From positions 1-5,370 of the forward strand of contig CACYNZ010000263.1 in NCBI GenBank assembly GCA_902775835.1: DNA of 5,370 nt. The letters are read 5' to 3'. The notes below the pieces were generated by a model. It was not told the origin of the DNA and searched no databases. It was given only the letters and a program-made list of their open reading frames with translations. Of the stretch, positions 1 through 5,370 are shown in pieces; position 1 is the first letter of the stretch, and the number at the start of each line of letters is the position of its first letter. This DNA comes from an uncultured Eubacteriales bacterium. Lineage in GTDB: Bacteria; Bacillota_A; Clostridia; Christensenellales; Aristaeellaceae. A program made the translations under genes and the position numbers.

Positions 1-213
1 AGCGCGGCTCAAAAGCGTGTGGATGCGGGTATGGAGTTCGGTTTCGTGCAGTCCCAGCCCAGAGCCTGCGGTCTCAAGGTTGACGTAGAGGCTGGCTGTT
101 TCCTCAAACTGGTTGCTTTGCGCAAGATAGCCCAGTTTCAAGCCTTTTTGCAGGGTCAGGTTGCCGGTATCCGGGCTTTCCAGACCGCAGAGGATTTTCA
201 GCAGCGTGGATTC
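1..213 (-). pseudogene. ABC-F family ATPase, internal fragment (truncated at both ends)
   Basis: Read on the minus strand from base 213 to base 1, this stretch is one open frame of 71 codons. It begins ESTLLKILCGLESPDTG and continues with KGLKLGYLAQ about 24 residues in. That is the pattern just after the Walker A lysine in ABC-F ATPases (ribosome-associated, Uup/EttA/YdiF-like): GKSTLLK, then a basic-Leu-x-Gly-Tyr-Leu-x-Gln segment (Q-loop region). The Gly-rich part of Walker A is missing. Upstream, where GxNGxGK is expected, the frame reads MFSIHLKA, which is just the antisense of scpB. The window's left edge cuts the other end. The frame has an ATG at 235-237, but this lies in scpB-derived DNA and is not a credible start. 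All three Asn codons are AAC, whereas the histidine kinase downstream mostly uses AAT; this hints at a different source, on a tiny sample. The family call is fairly safe; a functional protein is not possible as shown. Confidence 0.72.
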
Positions 214-591
214 AGCCTTCAGATGTATGGAAAACATGTTCAGCTGACAACAAGAGCCATGTATGCAGAAGATATCGTTCATCTGCTTCAGCCCGTCCAG
301 CGGCAGACGCTGTCTCAGGCAGTAATGGAAACGCTTGCGGTGGTTGCCTATCGCCAGCCTGTGACCAAGGCTGAAGTGGAAGCAATCCGCGGAGTAAAAT
401 GCGATTATTCCATACAGTCACTTGTGAACAAGGAACTGATCTGTGAGGTTGGGCGAAAAGAAGCCCTGGGGCGACCGATACTGTATGGAACCACGGATAA
501 ATTCCTGCAGCATTTCGGCCTGCAGAGTCTTTCGGACCTGCCTCCCATGTCTGAGGAATCCCAGACTGCAGAAGAACAGCTGATTACATGA
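205..591 (+). CDS. scpB: Segregation and condensation protein B (ScpB), 5'-truncated
   Basis: ScpB is the winged-helix kleisin-associated subunit of the SMC-ScpA-ScpB condensin, which compacts and separates bacterial chromosomes in the cytoplasm. From base 205 the frame reads RGFSLQMYGKHVQLTTR, the end of the first winged helix. It continues with LSQAVMETLAVVAYRQPVT (310-366), IRGVKCDYSIQSL, GRPILYGTT (469-495) and FGLQSLSDLP (514-543), all hallmark ScpB blocks. The C-terminal tail is short and acidic, ending at TGA 589-591. The first roughly 60 residues of a normal ScpB are absent. The frame stays open to the left edge and has a GTG at 19, but residues encoded before 205 do not resemble ScpB: EDFQQR at 187-204 is the exact antisense of TLLKIL of an ABC-F gene on the other strand. 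I therefore start the feature where homology starts and regard the GTG at 19 as spurious. scpA, usually directly upstream, is not present. The identity is firm; an intact functional gene is unlikely here. Confidence 0.88.
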   Translation, partial: RGFSLQMYGKHVQLTTRAMYAEDIVHLLQPVQRQTLSQAVMETLAVVAYRQPVTKAEVEAIRGVKCDYSIQSLVNKELICEVGRKEALGRPILYGTTDKFLQHFGLQSLSDLPPMSEESQTAEEQLIT

Positions 592-670
592 GCGCTGAGG
601 ACACCAGGGAAAGATTTAATGGAATTCTCATGTTTCTTCACCTTCTTTTTAGCATAACAGAACGCAATCT

Positions 671-699
671 GTGATAAGATGACGGTGGGAATCTTACAC
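671..699. promoter_or_regulatory. Dyad symmetry upstream of the DUF4342 gene, overlapping a possible extended -10
   Basis: The arm gtg-a-taagat (671-680) pairs with atcttacac (691-699), giving nine base pairs with one bulged A at 674 and a 10-base loop. The dyad abuts the ribosome binding site, which begins at 700. The left arm also contains TGATAAGAT (673-681 region), a weak extended -10 of the TGn-TAnnAT type; no convincing -35 box is seen 17 bases upstream. It could be an operator over a promoter for the operon, or a hairpin in the 5' leader if transcription starts further upstream. The symmetry is seen directly; the function is inferred. Confidence 0.3.
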
Positions 700-706
700 G
701 GGAGGT
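700..706 (+). promoter_or_regulatory. Ribosome binding site that fixes the DUF4342 start
   Basis: GGGAGGT is a near-perfect anti-16S match. It directly abuts a GTG at 707, too close for initiation, and sits six bases before the ATG at 713. The ATG is therefore the start, and the in-frame GTG two codons earlier is excluded. Confidence 0.75.
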
Positions 707-712
707 GTGCGA

Positions 713-1342
713 ATGGCGAACTATACTATCGAAGACATTGAGTGCATTCGCAGGAAAAGCGGAATCAGTTACCAGGAGGCAGTGGCTCTTCTGGAATATC
801 ATAATGGAAATGTGGCGCGGGCTCTGATTGATCTGGAGCGCAATGGAAAGCTTCTCGATGAGGAACAGGCTACCAAAACAAAGAAATCAGAGAAAAAAGA
901 AAGCAATGGCCTGCTCTTTCTGTATGCGGCACGCGTTAAGGTTTCCTACAAGAATTCAGTGGTCCTGAATCTTTCTGTCGCCGCCTGCGCAGCGTGTCTG
1001 GTGTTCTGCCCGTACATGGTTCTGGCAGGCCTGGTGGTTACACTGATTCTGGGATATAAAGTCACTTTTGTGCGGAATGATCCGGCGTTTTCCGGAAAAG
1101 AAACCGACAGCAGCTTTGAGGATGCAGCCCGGCAGCTGAAAGATCGGGTGCAGGAGATGGCGCGGGAATTCAAAGGCACAGAAGAAAAAAGCTATTATTC
1201 CGGAGAAAAAAACAGGACAGCACAGCCCAGGAAGGATGGAAGTGTACCGACCATCCAGGTTCCGCTGAAAGTAAAAAGCAAGGATGGCTCTGTCAGGTTT
1301 GACCAGGATGATGATGGGTATAATCGAGCAACGCTTGAATGA
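713..1342 (+). CDS. DUF4342 domain membrane protein with N-terminal UBA/TS-N-like helix bundle
   Basis: This 209-residue protein has two recognisable parts. Residues about 5-46 (IEDIECIRRKSGISYQEA, then NGNVARALIDLE) match the UBA/TS-N-like three-helix fold that opens DUF4342 proteins. After a Lys/Glu-rich linker (residues 50-64) come VKVSYKNSVVLNLS and a hydrophobic stretch at about 84-118 with a central Cys-Pro-Tyr. That stretch is long enough for one membrane helix or a tight hairpin, and ends in GYKVTFVRND. The tail (125-209) is polar, with a probable amphipathic helix at 134-155 and an acidic patch (DQDDDG) near the end. No signal peptide is seen. The start is ATG 713, by its ribosome binding site. 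The gene is first in an operon, 11 bases before the response regulator. The family has no established biochemical function. Membrane location and a link to the two-component system are inferred from the helix and the gene order. Confidence 0.82.
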   Translation: MANYTIEDIECIRRKSGISYQEAVALLEYHNGNVARALIDLERNGKLLDEEQATKTKKSEKKESNGLLFLYAARVKVSYKNSVVLNLSVAACAACLVFCPYMVLAGLVVTLILGYKVTFVRNDPAFSGKETDSSFEDAARQLKDRVQEMAREFKGTEEKSYYSGEKNRTAQPRKDGSVPTIQVPLKVKSKDGSVRFDQDDDGYNRATLE

Positions 1343-1353
1343 GAGGAACAAAT

Positions 1354-2040
1354 ATGAGCACCATTCTGATTGTAGAGGATGAAAAAAAGATTGCCCGATT
1401 TCTTGAACTGGAATTAACTCATGAAGGGTATTCTGTTCTTGTAGCCGGTGATGGAAGAACCGGTCTTCAGACCGCTCTGGATAAAAATCCTGATCTCATG
1501 ATTCTTGATCTTATGCTGCCGGAAATGAGCGGAATTGAAGTATGCAGAAGGCTGCGCCGCGAGAGCGATGTGCCCATTATTATGCTTACGGCGAAAGATG
1601 ATGTCTCAGATAAGGTCATGGGACTGGATATCGGGGCAGACGATTATATGACCAAGCCGTTTGCCATTGAAGAGCTGCTGGCTCGTATCCGTGTTGGGCT
1701 GAAAAAGCATCGGACAAATGGCGGAGGACAGCAGGAAGGAGTATTGAAAGCCGGCAGGCTGACACTGAATCCTGTCAGTTATTCCGTACAGTTCGGAGAC
1801 GTGCCGATTGCCCTGACCAAGAAAGAGTTTGATCTCCTGCATTATCTTATGAAACATGCAGGGGAGGCAGTGACCCGGGAAAAGCTTCTTCAGGATGTAT
1901 GGGAGTATGACTATACAGGAGATACGAATGTGGTGGATGTCTATGTGAGATATCTGCGGCATAAGATTGATGAAGTTTTTCATATCCATACAATTCAGAC
2001 CATCCGTTCGGTGGGATATATGTTTAAATACGAGGAATAG
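1354..2040 (+). CDS. OmpR/PhoB-family response regulator (ArlR/CovR-like)
   Basis: This cytoplasmic transcription regulator has 228 residues, the normal length for the family. The receiver domain (about 3-117) has the acidic pair E8-D9, the phospho-acceptor D52 in MILDLMLPEMSG, the switch T79 (MLTAKDD) and K101 followed by PF. The winged-helix effector (about 130-226) contains LTKKEFDLLHYL, VWEYDYTGDTNVVDVYVRYL and TIRSVGYMF; these last blocks resemble ArlR and CovR of Gram-positive cocci. The start at 1354 is preferred because GAGAGG (1341-1346) lies seven bases upstream. An ATG at 1339, overlapping the stop of the DUF4342 gene as ATGA, would add five residues (MRGTN) but lacks a clear ribosome binding site. 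The histidine kinase follows after 51 bases and is the likely phosphodonor. Target genes cannot be read here; autoregulation of the operon is plausible but not shown. Confidence 0.95.
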   Translation: MSTILIVEDEKKIARFLELELTHEGYSVLVAGDGRTGLQTALDKNPDLMILDLMLPEMSGIEVCRRLRRESDVPIIMLTAKDDVSDKVMGLDIGADDYMTKPFAIEELLARIRVGLKKHRTNGGGQQEGVLKAGRLTLNPVSYSVQFGDVPIALTKKEFDLLHYLMKHAGEAVTREKLLQDVWEYDYTGDTNVVDVYVRYLRHKIDEVFHIHTIQTIRSVGYMFKYEE

Positions 2041-2044
2041 AAAG

Positions 2045-2065
2045 CATCTGCTGTCTGAGCAGATG
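2045..2065 (+). repeat. Intercistronic inverted repeat between regulator and kinase
   Basis: catctgct (2045-2052) and agcagatg (2058-2065) are perfect 8-base complements around a five-base loop. The hairpin starts four bases after the regulator stop. It has no following T-run, so it is not an ordinary intrinsic terminator. It could slow 3' decay of the upstream message or attenuate kinase expression relative to the regulator. The structure is direct; the role is inference. Confidence 0.45.
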
Positions 2066-2091
2066 ACAGTGGATAACAGTGAAGGGAAGCG

Positions 2092-3510
2092 ATGCTGATG
2101 CAGGAGGAACAGGGAGGAATTCGTACATCACTGACGTTCAGCATTGCCGTGCATTACTGCATACAGATTATTAAAACAGCCATTCCGGCTGTTCTTTTGG
2201 TGAGTCTTCTCCTGTCTGTCTATAAAATCTCCCTGCTGCGTGCAACAGAAAACCGGCTTTCTGCAGCTATTGTCCCCGATGAGGGTGTGTATTCTCAGGA
2301 AATCATACGCAATGAAATGATCAGTGCGAGAGTGTCGGAAATCGACATGCCTGAGGGAACCTGGAATCAGGGACTGTTTTTTCTGCAAAACTGGTTTCAT
2401 GGATTTCCTGGCTATGCCTGTCGGACGATACCGATCAGGGATCATCCGGAGAAATGCGTAGAACTAGTGATCAACTTACGCGGCTGGTGGAGAATGCTCC
2501 TGTATGCGGCTGCCGGTTTTGTTCTTTCTGATCTGATCAGGATGGTGTATCTGCTGCGGCACAATGACCGGCTTTACAAGCCGGTGGTAAAGCCAATCCG
2601 GGAGATGACGGCTATGGCAGCGGAAGTCTCGGCCAATAATCTTTCCAATCGGATTGAGGTAGGAGAAATCAAGAATGAACTCCGTGAGCTTGCTCTTGTG
2701 ATTAATGGCATGCTGGACCGGATAGAGATCAGCTATAATTCCCAGAAGCAGTTTGTTTCGGACGCATCGCATGAACTTCGGACTCCGATTGCAGTGATTC
2801 AGGGGTATGCCGATATGCTGAACCGGTGGGGGAAAGATGACCCTCAGGTGCTCAATGAAGGACTGACTGCTATTTCTCAGGAGACACGGAGCATGAAAGA
2901 CCTTGTGCAGGATCTGCTCTTCCTGGCACGTCATGACAAAAAGACACTGATGATGGAGATGTCCCAGTTCAATATGCAGGAGCTACTGGAAGAAATCCTG
3001 CGGGAAGAATCCATGGTTCATGCTGAGCATGTGTTTGAAATCAGGGAAAGTGATGAATGCACCATTGAGGCAGACCGGAATATGATCAAGCAGGTTATCC
3101 GTATCCTGACAGACAATGCGGTCCGGTATTCAGACAAAGGCGGACAGATCATTCTCCAGTGCAAAAAGACCGAGGAATTCTGTGAGATTAGTGTGGAAGA
3201 CCATGGCAGCGGAATCAGTGCTGATGATATGCCGCGTATCTTTGAACGTTTCTATCGTTCCGACAATGCGAGGAAGGTTGAAAGCAGCGGGCATGGACTG
3301 GGACTTTCGATTGCAAGAATTATCGTGATCGCTCATGGAGGGAAAATCCATGTGCGTTCCAAAGTAGGAGAAGGCTCCACTTTCTATATTCTTCTGCCAT
3401 ACAGTCAGCCGGTGTCCGGACAGGCTCCGGTGGAGATTGAAGAAGAAATTGATCATCCCGGCCGTAGGATTCTTAAGCGTCCGGCCAGGGATGGGAAAAA
3501 GACGGCATAG
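2092..3510 (+). CDS. Membrane sensor histidine kinase (HAMP, HisKA, HATPase_c), cognate of the upstream regulator
   Basis: This 472-residue kinase autophosphorylates and passes phosphate to the regulator encoded just before it. Membrane segments lie at about 27-46 and 134-156. They enclose an external region of roughly 85 residues with no recognised sensor fold, two cysteines (C110, C122) and a Trp/Phe-rich stretch (WFHGFPGY). A HAMP linker follows (about 157-212). The H-box is FVSDASHELRTPI with H227. The N-box centres on N342 (ILTDNAVRYSDKG), the G1 box is VEDHGSGIS (D370), the F box IFERFYRSD, and the G2 box GHGLGLSIA (400-408). A basic tail of about 35 residues follows the ATPase domain. 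Starts at 2092 and 2098 are both possible: GAAGGGAAG (2081-2089) lies a few bases before the first and about nine before the second, changing the N-terminus by two residues. The domain layout resembles ArlS-type kinases. The signal sensed is unknown. Confidence 0.94.
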   Translation: MLMQEEQGGIRTSLTFSIAVHYCIQIIKTAIPAVLLVSLLLSVYKISLLRATENRLSAAIVPDEGVYSQEIIRNEMISARVSEIDMPEGTWNQGLFFLQNWFHGFPGYACRTIPIRDHPEKCVELVINLRGWWRMLLYAAAGFVLSDLIRMVYLLRHNDRLYKPVVKPIREMTAMAAEVSANNLSNRIEVGEIKNELRELALVINGMLDRIEISYNSQKQFVSDASHELRTPIAVIQGYADMLNRWGKDDPQVLNEGLTAISQETRSMKDLVQDLLFLARHDKKTLMMEMSQFNMQELLEEILREESMVHAEHVFEIRESDECTIEADRNMIKQVIRILTDNAVRYSDKGGQIILQCKKTEEFCEISVEDHGSGISADDMPRIFERFYRSDNARKVESSGHGLGLSIARIIVIAHGGKIHVRSKVGEGSTFYILLPYSQPVSGQAPVEIEEEIDHPGRRILKRPARDGKKTA

Positions 3511-3549
3511 AAAAAACCAGCGTTCTTTCGACGCTGGTTTTTTCTATGC
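3505..3549. terminator. Bidirectional intrinsic terminator between convergent operons
   Basis: Bases 3505-3523 (gcatag, then six A, then ccagcgt) are perfectly complementary to 3531-3549 across a seven-base loop (tctttcg): 19 uninterrupted pairs. The GC core is flanked by A6 on one side and T6 on the other, so transcripts in either direction make a hairpin with a U-rich 3' side. The left arm includes the last sense codon and stop codon of the histidine kinase (TAG 3508-3510). The right arm ends 30 bases before the araB stop on the opposite strand. It should end both the two-component operon and the araB operon. Confidence 0.92.
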
Positions 3550-3579
3550 TCCGTATGGAGCAATTTACCTGCAACAGAA

Positions 3580-5169
3580 TCAGAACTTTGCAGCAGCGGC
3601 GGCTTTTTCTGCTGCCAGCAGAGCCTGATAACGTGTAAGATATGCCTTGAAACCTTCCACATCTTCCTTCTGAGGTTCCAGTTCGGAAGAAGACATATTG
3701 GCGAAAATGCACGTATTCAGCCAATCGGGAAGATCCTTATCCTGAGACTGATTCATATAGAGAGCGAGGAGCGCCATGCCCCATGCACCGCCTTCTGAGG
3801 CGGTATCCATGACGGTAACAGGTGCATTGAGAGCACTGGCGAGAATGGACTGTCCGACAACCGGCGTCTTGAACAGACCGCCGTGTCCCATGATTTTGTC
3901 AACAGTGACCTGCTCATCTTCTGTCAGAATCTGCATACCCAGGGAAAGCGTAGCGAGTGACGAATACAGATGCGTGCGCATGAAATCAGGCAGGGTGAGC
4001 GGTGCATCGGGAAGACGCGTGAACAGCGGAACTCCGGCATCGGTTTCAGTGACCGGTTCACCGGAATAGTAGTTGAAAGCGGTCAGGCCGTTGCAGTCGC
4101 GTTTTCCTTCCATAGCGGAATTGAAGAGAATCTGATAGAGGGTATTCGTGTCCAGATCTGCACCGATCCGTTTTGCAAAATCCATGAAAAGCTGAGCCCA
4201 GGCATTCAGGTCGGAAGTACAGGTATTGCAGTGCACCATGGCCACCGGCAGACCTGTGGGCGTGGTTACCATGTCAATTTCCGTATGAAGTTTCTGGAGC
4301 TTCTTTTCCAGCACGATCATGGCGAACACAGAAGTGCCGGCAGAAACATTACCGGTACGGGCAAGGACTGAATTGGTGGCGACCATGCCGGTGCCTGCGT
4401 CACCTTCCGGAGGACACAGCGGGATGCCGCTCTTGAGATCACCGGAGGGATCAAGGACAAGGGCGCCTTTTTCAGTGAGAACACCGGCTTTGCTTCCTGC
4501 GCACAGCACACCGGGAAGAATATCCTCGATCTTCCAGGAAATACCGCGGGAAGACAGGAGCTGGTCATAGGATTCAATCATGGCCTTGTCATAGGAGCCT
4601 GTTGTGGAATCAATGGGGAACATGCCGGCGGCATCACCGATACCGAGCACTTTTTCTCCGGTCAGAAGATAATGAGCGTATCCAGCAAGGGTGGTAAGGA
4701 AATGAATGGCGGGCACATGCGGCTCATTGTTGAGAATTGCCTGGTGCAGGTGAGCGATGGACCAGCGCTGAGGAATATTGAATTGGAAACGCTCGGTCAG
4801 CTCTGCAGCTGCCTGGCCGGTAATGGTATTGCGCCAGGTGCGGAAGGGAACGAGCAGATTCATATCTTCATCAAAGGGAAGATAGCCGTGCATCATGGCA
4901 CTGACACCCATGGAGCCGGCCCCGGTAAGAACGATTCCATACTGATCCTGTACATTTTTCTTCAGATCCTGATAGCAGGCCTGAAAACCGGAATGGATCT
5001 GATCAAGAGAATAGGTCCAGACCCCGTCGGAGAGATTATCTGACCATGTATGGCTGCCGGATGCAAGAACCTTTCCTTCCGTATCGGTCAGAACTGCTTT
5101 AATGCGCGTGGAACCGAATTCGATGCCGAGTGCTGTTTTGTTTTGCTGAATCATGTCTCTGGGGGTCAT
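3580..5169 (-). CDS. araB: L-ribulokinase, FGGY carbohydrate kinase family
   Basis: AraB phosphorylates L-ribulose with ATP to L-ribulose 5-phosphate, the second step of bacterial L-arabinose catabolism, in the cytoplasm. The 529-residue length fits the type found in lactic acid bacteria and relatives, about 530 residues. Recognisable blocks are the ATP phosphate-1 loop [16 protein letters not shown] (14-29), [11 protein letters not shown] (90-100), [15 protein letters not shown] (107-121), [12 protein letters not shown] (130-141), the catalytic base D257 in [11 protein letters not shown], the phosphate-2 loop [10 protein letters not shown] (271-280) and the adenosine motif [13 protein letters not shown] (428-440). 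The C-terminus is Ala-rich and ends AKF, as in related AraB proteins. The start at 5169 is supported by AAAGGA (plus-strand 5178-5183) eight bases upstream; the next in-frame ATG, at codon 6, has none. It follows a membrane protein gene by 21 bases. Many such genes are labelled xylulokinase, and substrate cannot be proven from sequence; araA and araD are not in the window. Confidence 0.86.
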   Translation of the reverse strand: MTPRDMIQQNKTALGIEFGSTRIKAVLTDTEGKVLASGSHTWSDNLSDGVWTYSLDQIHSGFQACYQDLKKNVQDQYGIVLTGAGSMGVSAMMHGYLPFDEDMNLLVPFRTWRNTITGQAAAELTERFQFNIPQRWSIAHLHQAILNNEPHVPAIHFLTTLAGYAHYLLTGEKVLGIGDAAGMFPIDSTTGSYDKAMIESYDQLLSSRGISWKIEDILPGVLCAGSKAGVLTEKGALVLDPSGDLKSGIPLCPPEGDAGTGMVATNSVLARTGNVSAGTSVFAMIVLEKKLQKLHTEIDMVTTPTGLPVAMVHCNTCTSDLNAWAQLFMDFAKRIGADLDTNTLYQILFNSAMEGKRDCNGLTAFNYYSGEPVTETDAGVPLFTRLPDAPLTLPDFMRTHLYSSLATLSLGMQILTEDEQVTVDKIMGHGGLFKTPVVGQSILASALNAPVTVMDTASEGGAWGMALLALYMNQSQDKDLPDWLNTCIFANMSSSELEPQKEDVEGFKAYLTRYQALLAAEKAAAAAKF

Positions 5170-5190
5170 AAAATCAGTCCTTTCTTTGGA

Positions 5191-5370
5191 TTATTTCAGG
5201 TAATGGTTCACGGTTTTGGGAACATTGGAGCGACGGCGACGGCGTCGGGATAAGAGAAAATTCAGAAAATGCACGATTGCAAACACAACACCGCCGACAA
5301 TGATGAGCAGGGCAGCAGTGGTTGCATTAAAGGGAGGGAGCGGATTTCCTTCTTCGAGGGTTTCCTGCCA
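5191..5370 (-). CDS. C-terminal end of an unidentified membrane protein (5' end outside window)
   Basis: This frame enters from the right edge and ends at TAA (plus-strand 5191-5193), giving 59 residues with no Met, so the start is outside the window. About residues 15-40 (FNATTAALLIIVGGVVFAIV, then HFLNFLL) form one clear membrane helix. It is followed by SRRRRRRS and a short polar tail ending NHYLK. Six consecutive arginines after the helix place the C-terminus in the cytoplasm by the positive-inside rule. There is no LPxTG-type sorting motif before the helix. The segment could be the last helix of a transporter or the C-terminal anchor of a surface enzyme; I do not recognise the family. 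The stop lies 21 bases before the araB start, so the two are probably one transcript, which suggests a role in pentose uptake or processing. Confidence 0.7.
   Translation of the reverse strand, partial: WQETLEEGNPLPPFNATTAALLIIVGGVVFAIVHFLNFLLSRRRRRRSNVPKTVNHYLK

Noticed and set aside
592..670. Search for an intrinsic terminator after scpB.
   Set aside because: There is a T-rich run near 642-650, but no GC-rich stem precedes it, so no terminator is called.
588..674. A 28-codon open frame whose ATG overlaps the scpB stop (ATGA), with a short hydrophobic middle (MFLHLLFSI).
   Set aside because: The ATGA overlap is suggestive, but no good ribosome binding site precedes it and it resembles no known small protein. 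The hydrophobic part is short and the frame is well within chance length.
707..712. GTG at 707 as start of the DUF4342 protein, adding two residues.
   Set aside because: It directly abuts the ribosome binding site GGGAGGT with no spacer; the ATG at 713 has a six-base spacer.
1339..1353. ATG at 1339 as response regulator start, overlapping the previous stop as ATGA.
   Set aside because: The ATG at 1354 has GAGAGG at a good distance and gives the usual N-terminus of the receiver domain (MSTILIVEDE). The earlier ATG is possible but less supported.
3776..4577. Several plus-strand and alternative-frame open frames opposite or within araB.
   Set aside because: They overlap a strongly conserved FGGY kinase, lack ribosome binding sites and have low-complexity composition typical of shadow frames.
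5215..5255. GC-rich repeat-like string gcgacggcgacggcgtcg, first considered as a short tandem repeat or regulatory element.
   Set aside because: It is explained by the run of arginine codons in the minus-strand membrane protein.

Overview
The window looks like chromosomal DNA of a low-to-moderate G+C Gram-positive bacterium (Bacillota). Support comes from the ScpB-type condensin subunit, a DUF4342 membrane protein, an ArlRS/CovRS-like two-component pair with strong GGAGG-type ribosome binding sites, and an L-ribulokinase closely resembling the AraB of lactic acid bacteria. A gut Erysipelotrichales- or Lachnospirales-type organism is plausible, but the sequence alone does not fix the genus.

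Layout. Bases 1 to about 210 read, on the minus strand, as an internal piece of an ABC-F ATPase. This piece starts abruptly inside the Walker A motif. At the same point the plus strand becomes scpB lacking its N-terminal coding part (about 205-591). The two fragments are fused tail to truncated head, so the left end is either a rearrangement breakpoint or an assembly or amplification chimera. After a 121-base gap with a dyad next to the ribosome binding site comes a compact plus-strand operon: a DUF4342 membrane protein (713-1342), an OmpR-family response regulator (1354-2040) and its membrane sensor histidine kinase (2092-3510). A perfect 19-bp hairpin (3505-3549) containing the kinase stop codon ends the operon. 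From the right, a convergent minus-strand operon enters with the C-terminal end of an unidentified membrane protein (5191-5370), then araB (3580-5169), and ends at the same hairpin, which therefore looks bidirectional.

How the genes work together. The kinase and regulator form a standard phosphorelay: H227 to D52, with a winged-helix DNA-binding output. The DUF4342 protein is translated from the same transcript only 11 bases ahead of the regulator, which makes it a candidate membrane accessory or target of this system. On the other strand, AraB phosphorylates L-ribulose in L-arabinose use. The membrane protein ending 21 bases upstream of it is probably cotranscribed, perhaps a transport or surface component, but its identity cannot be read from 59 residues. 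No RNA genes, CRISPR arrays, insertion sequences or prophage signatures were seen. The most unusual feature is the inverted ABC-F/scpB junction. The best candidate for undescribed biology is the DUF4342 plus two-component operon.
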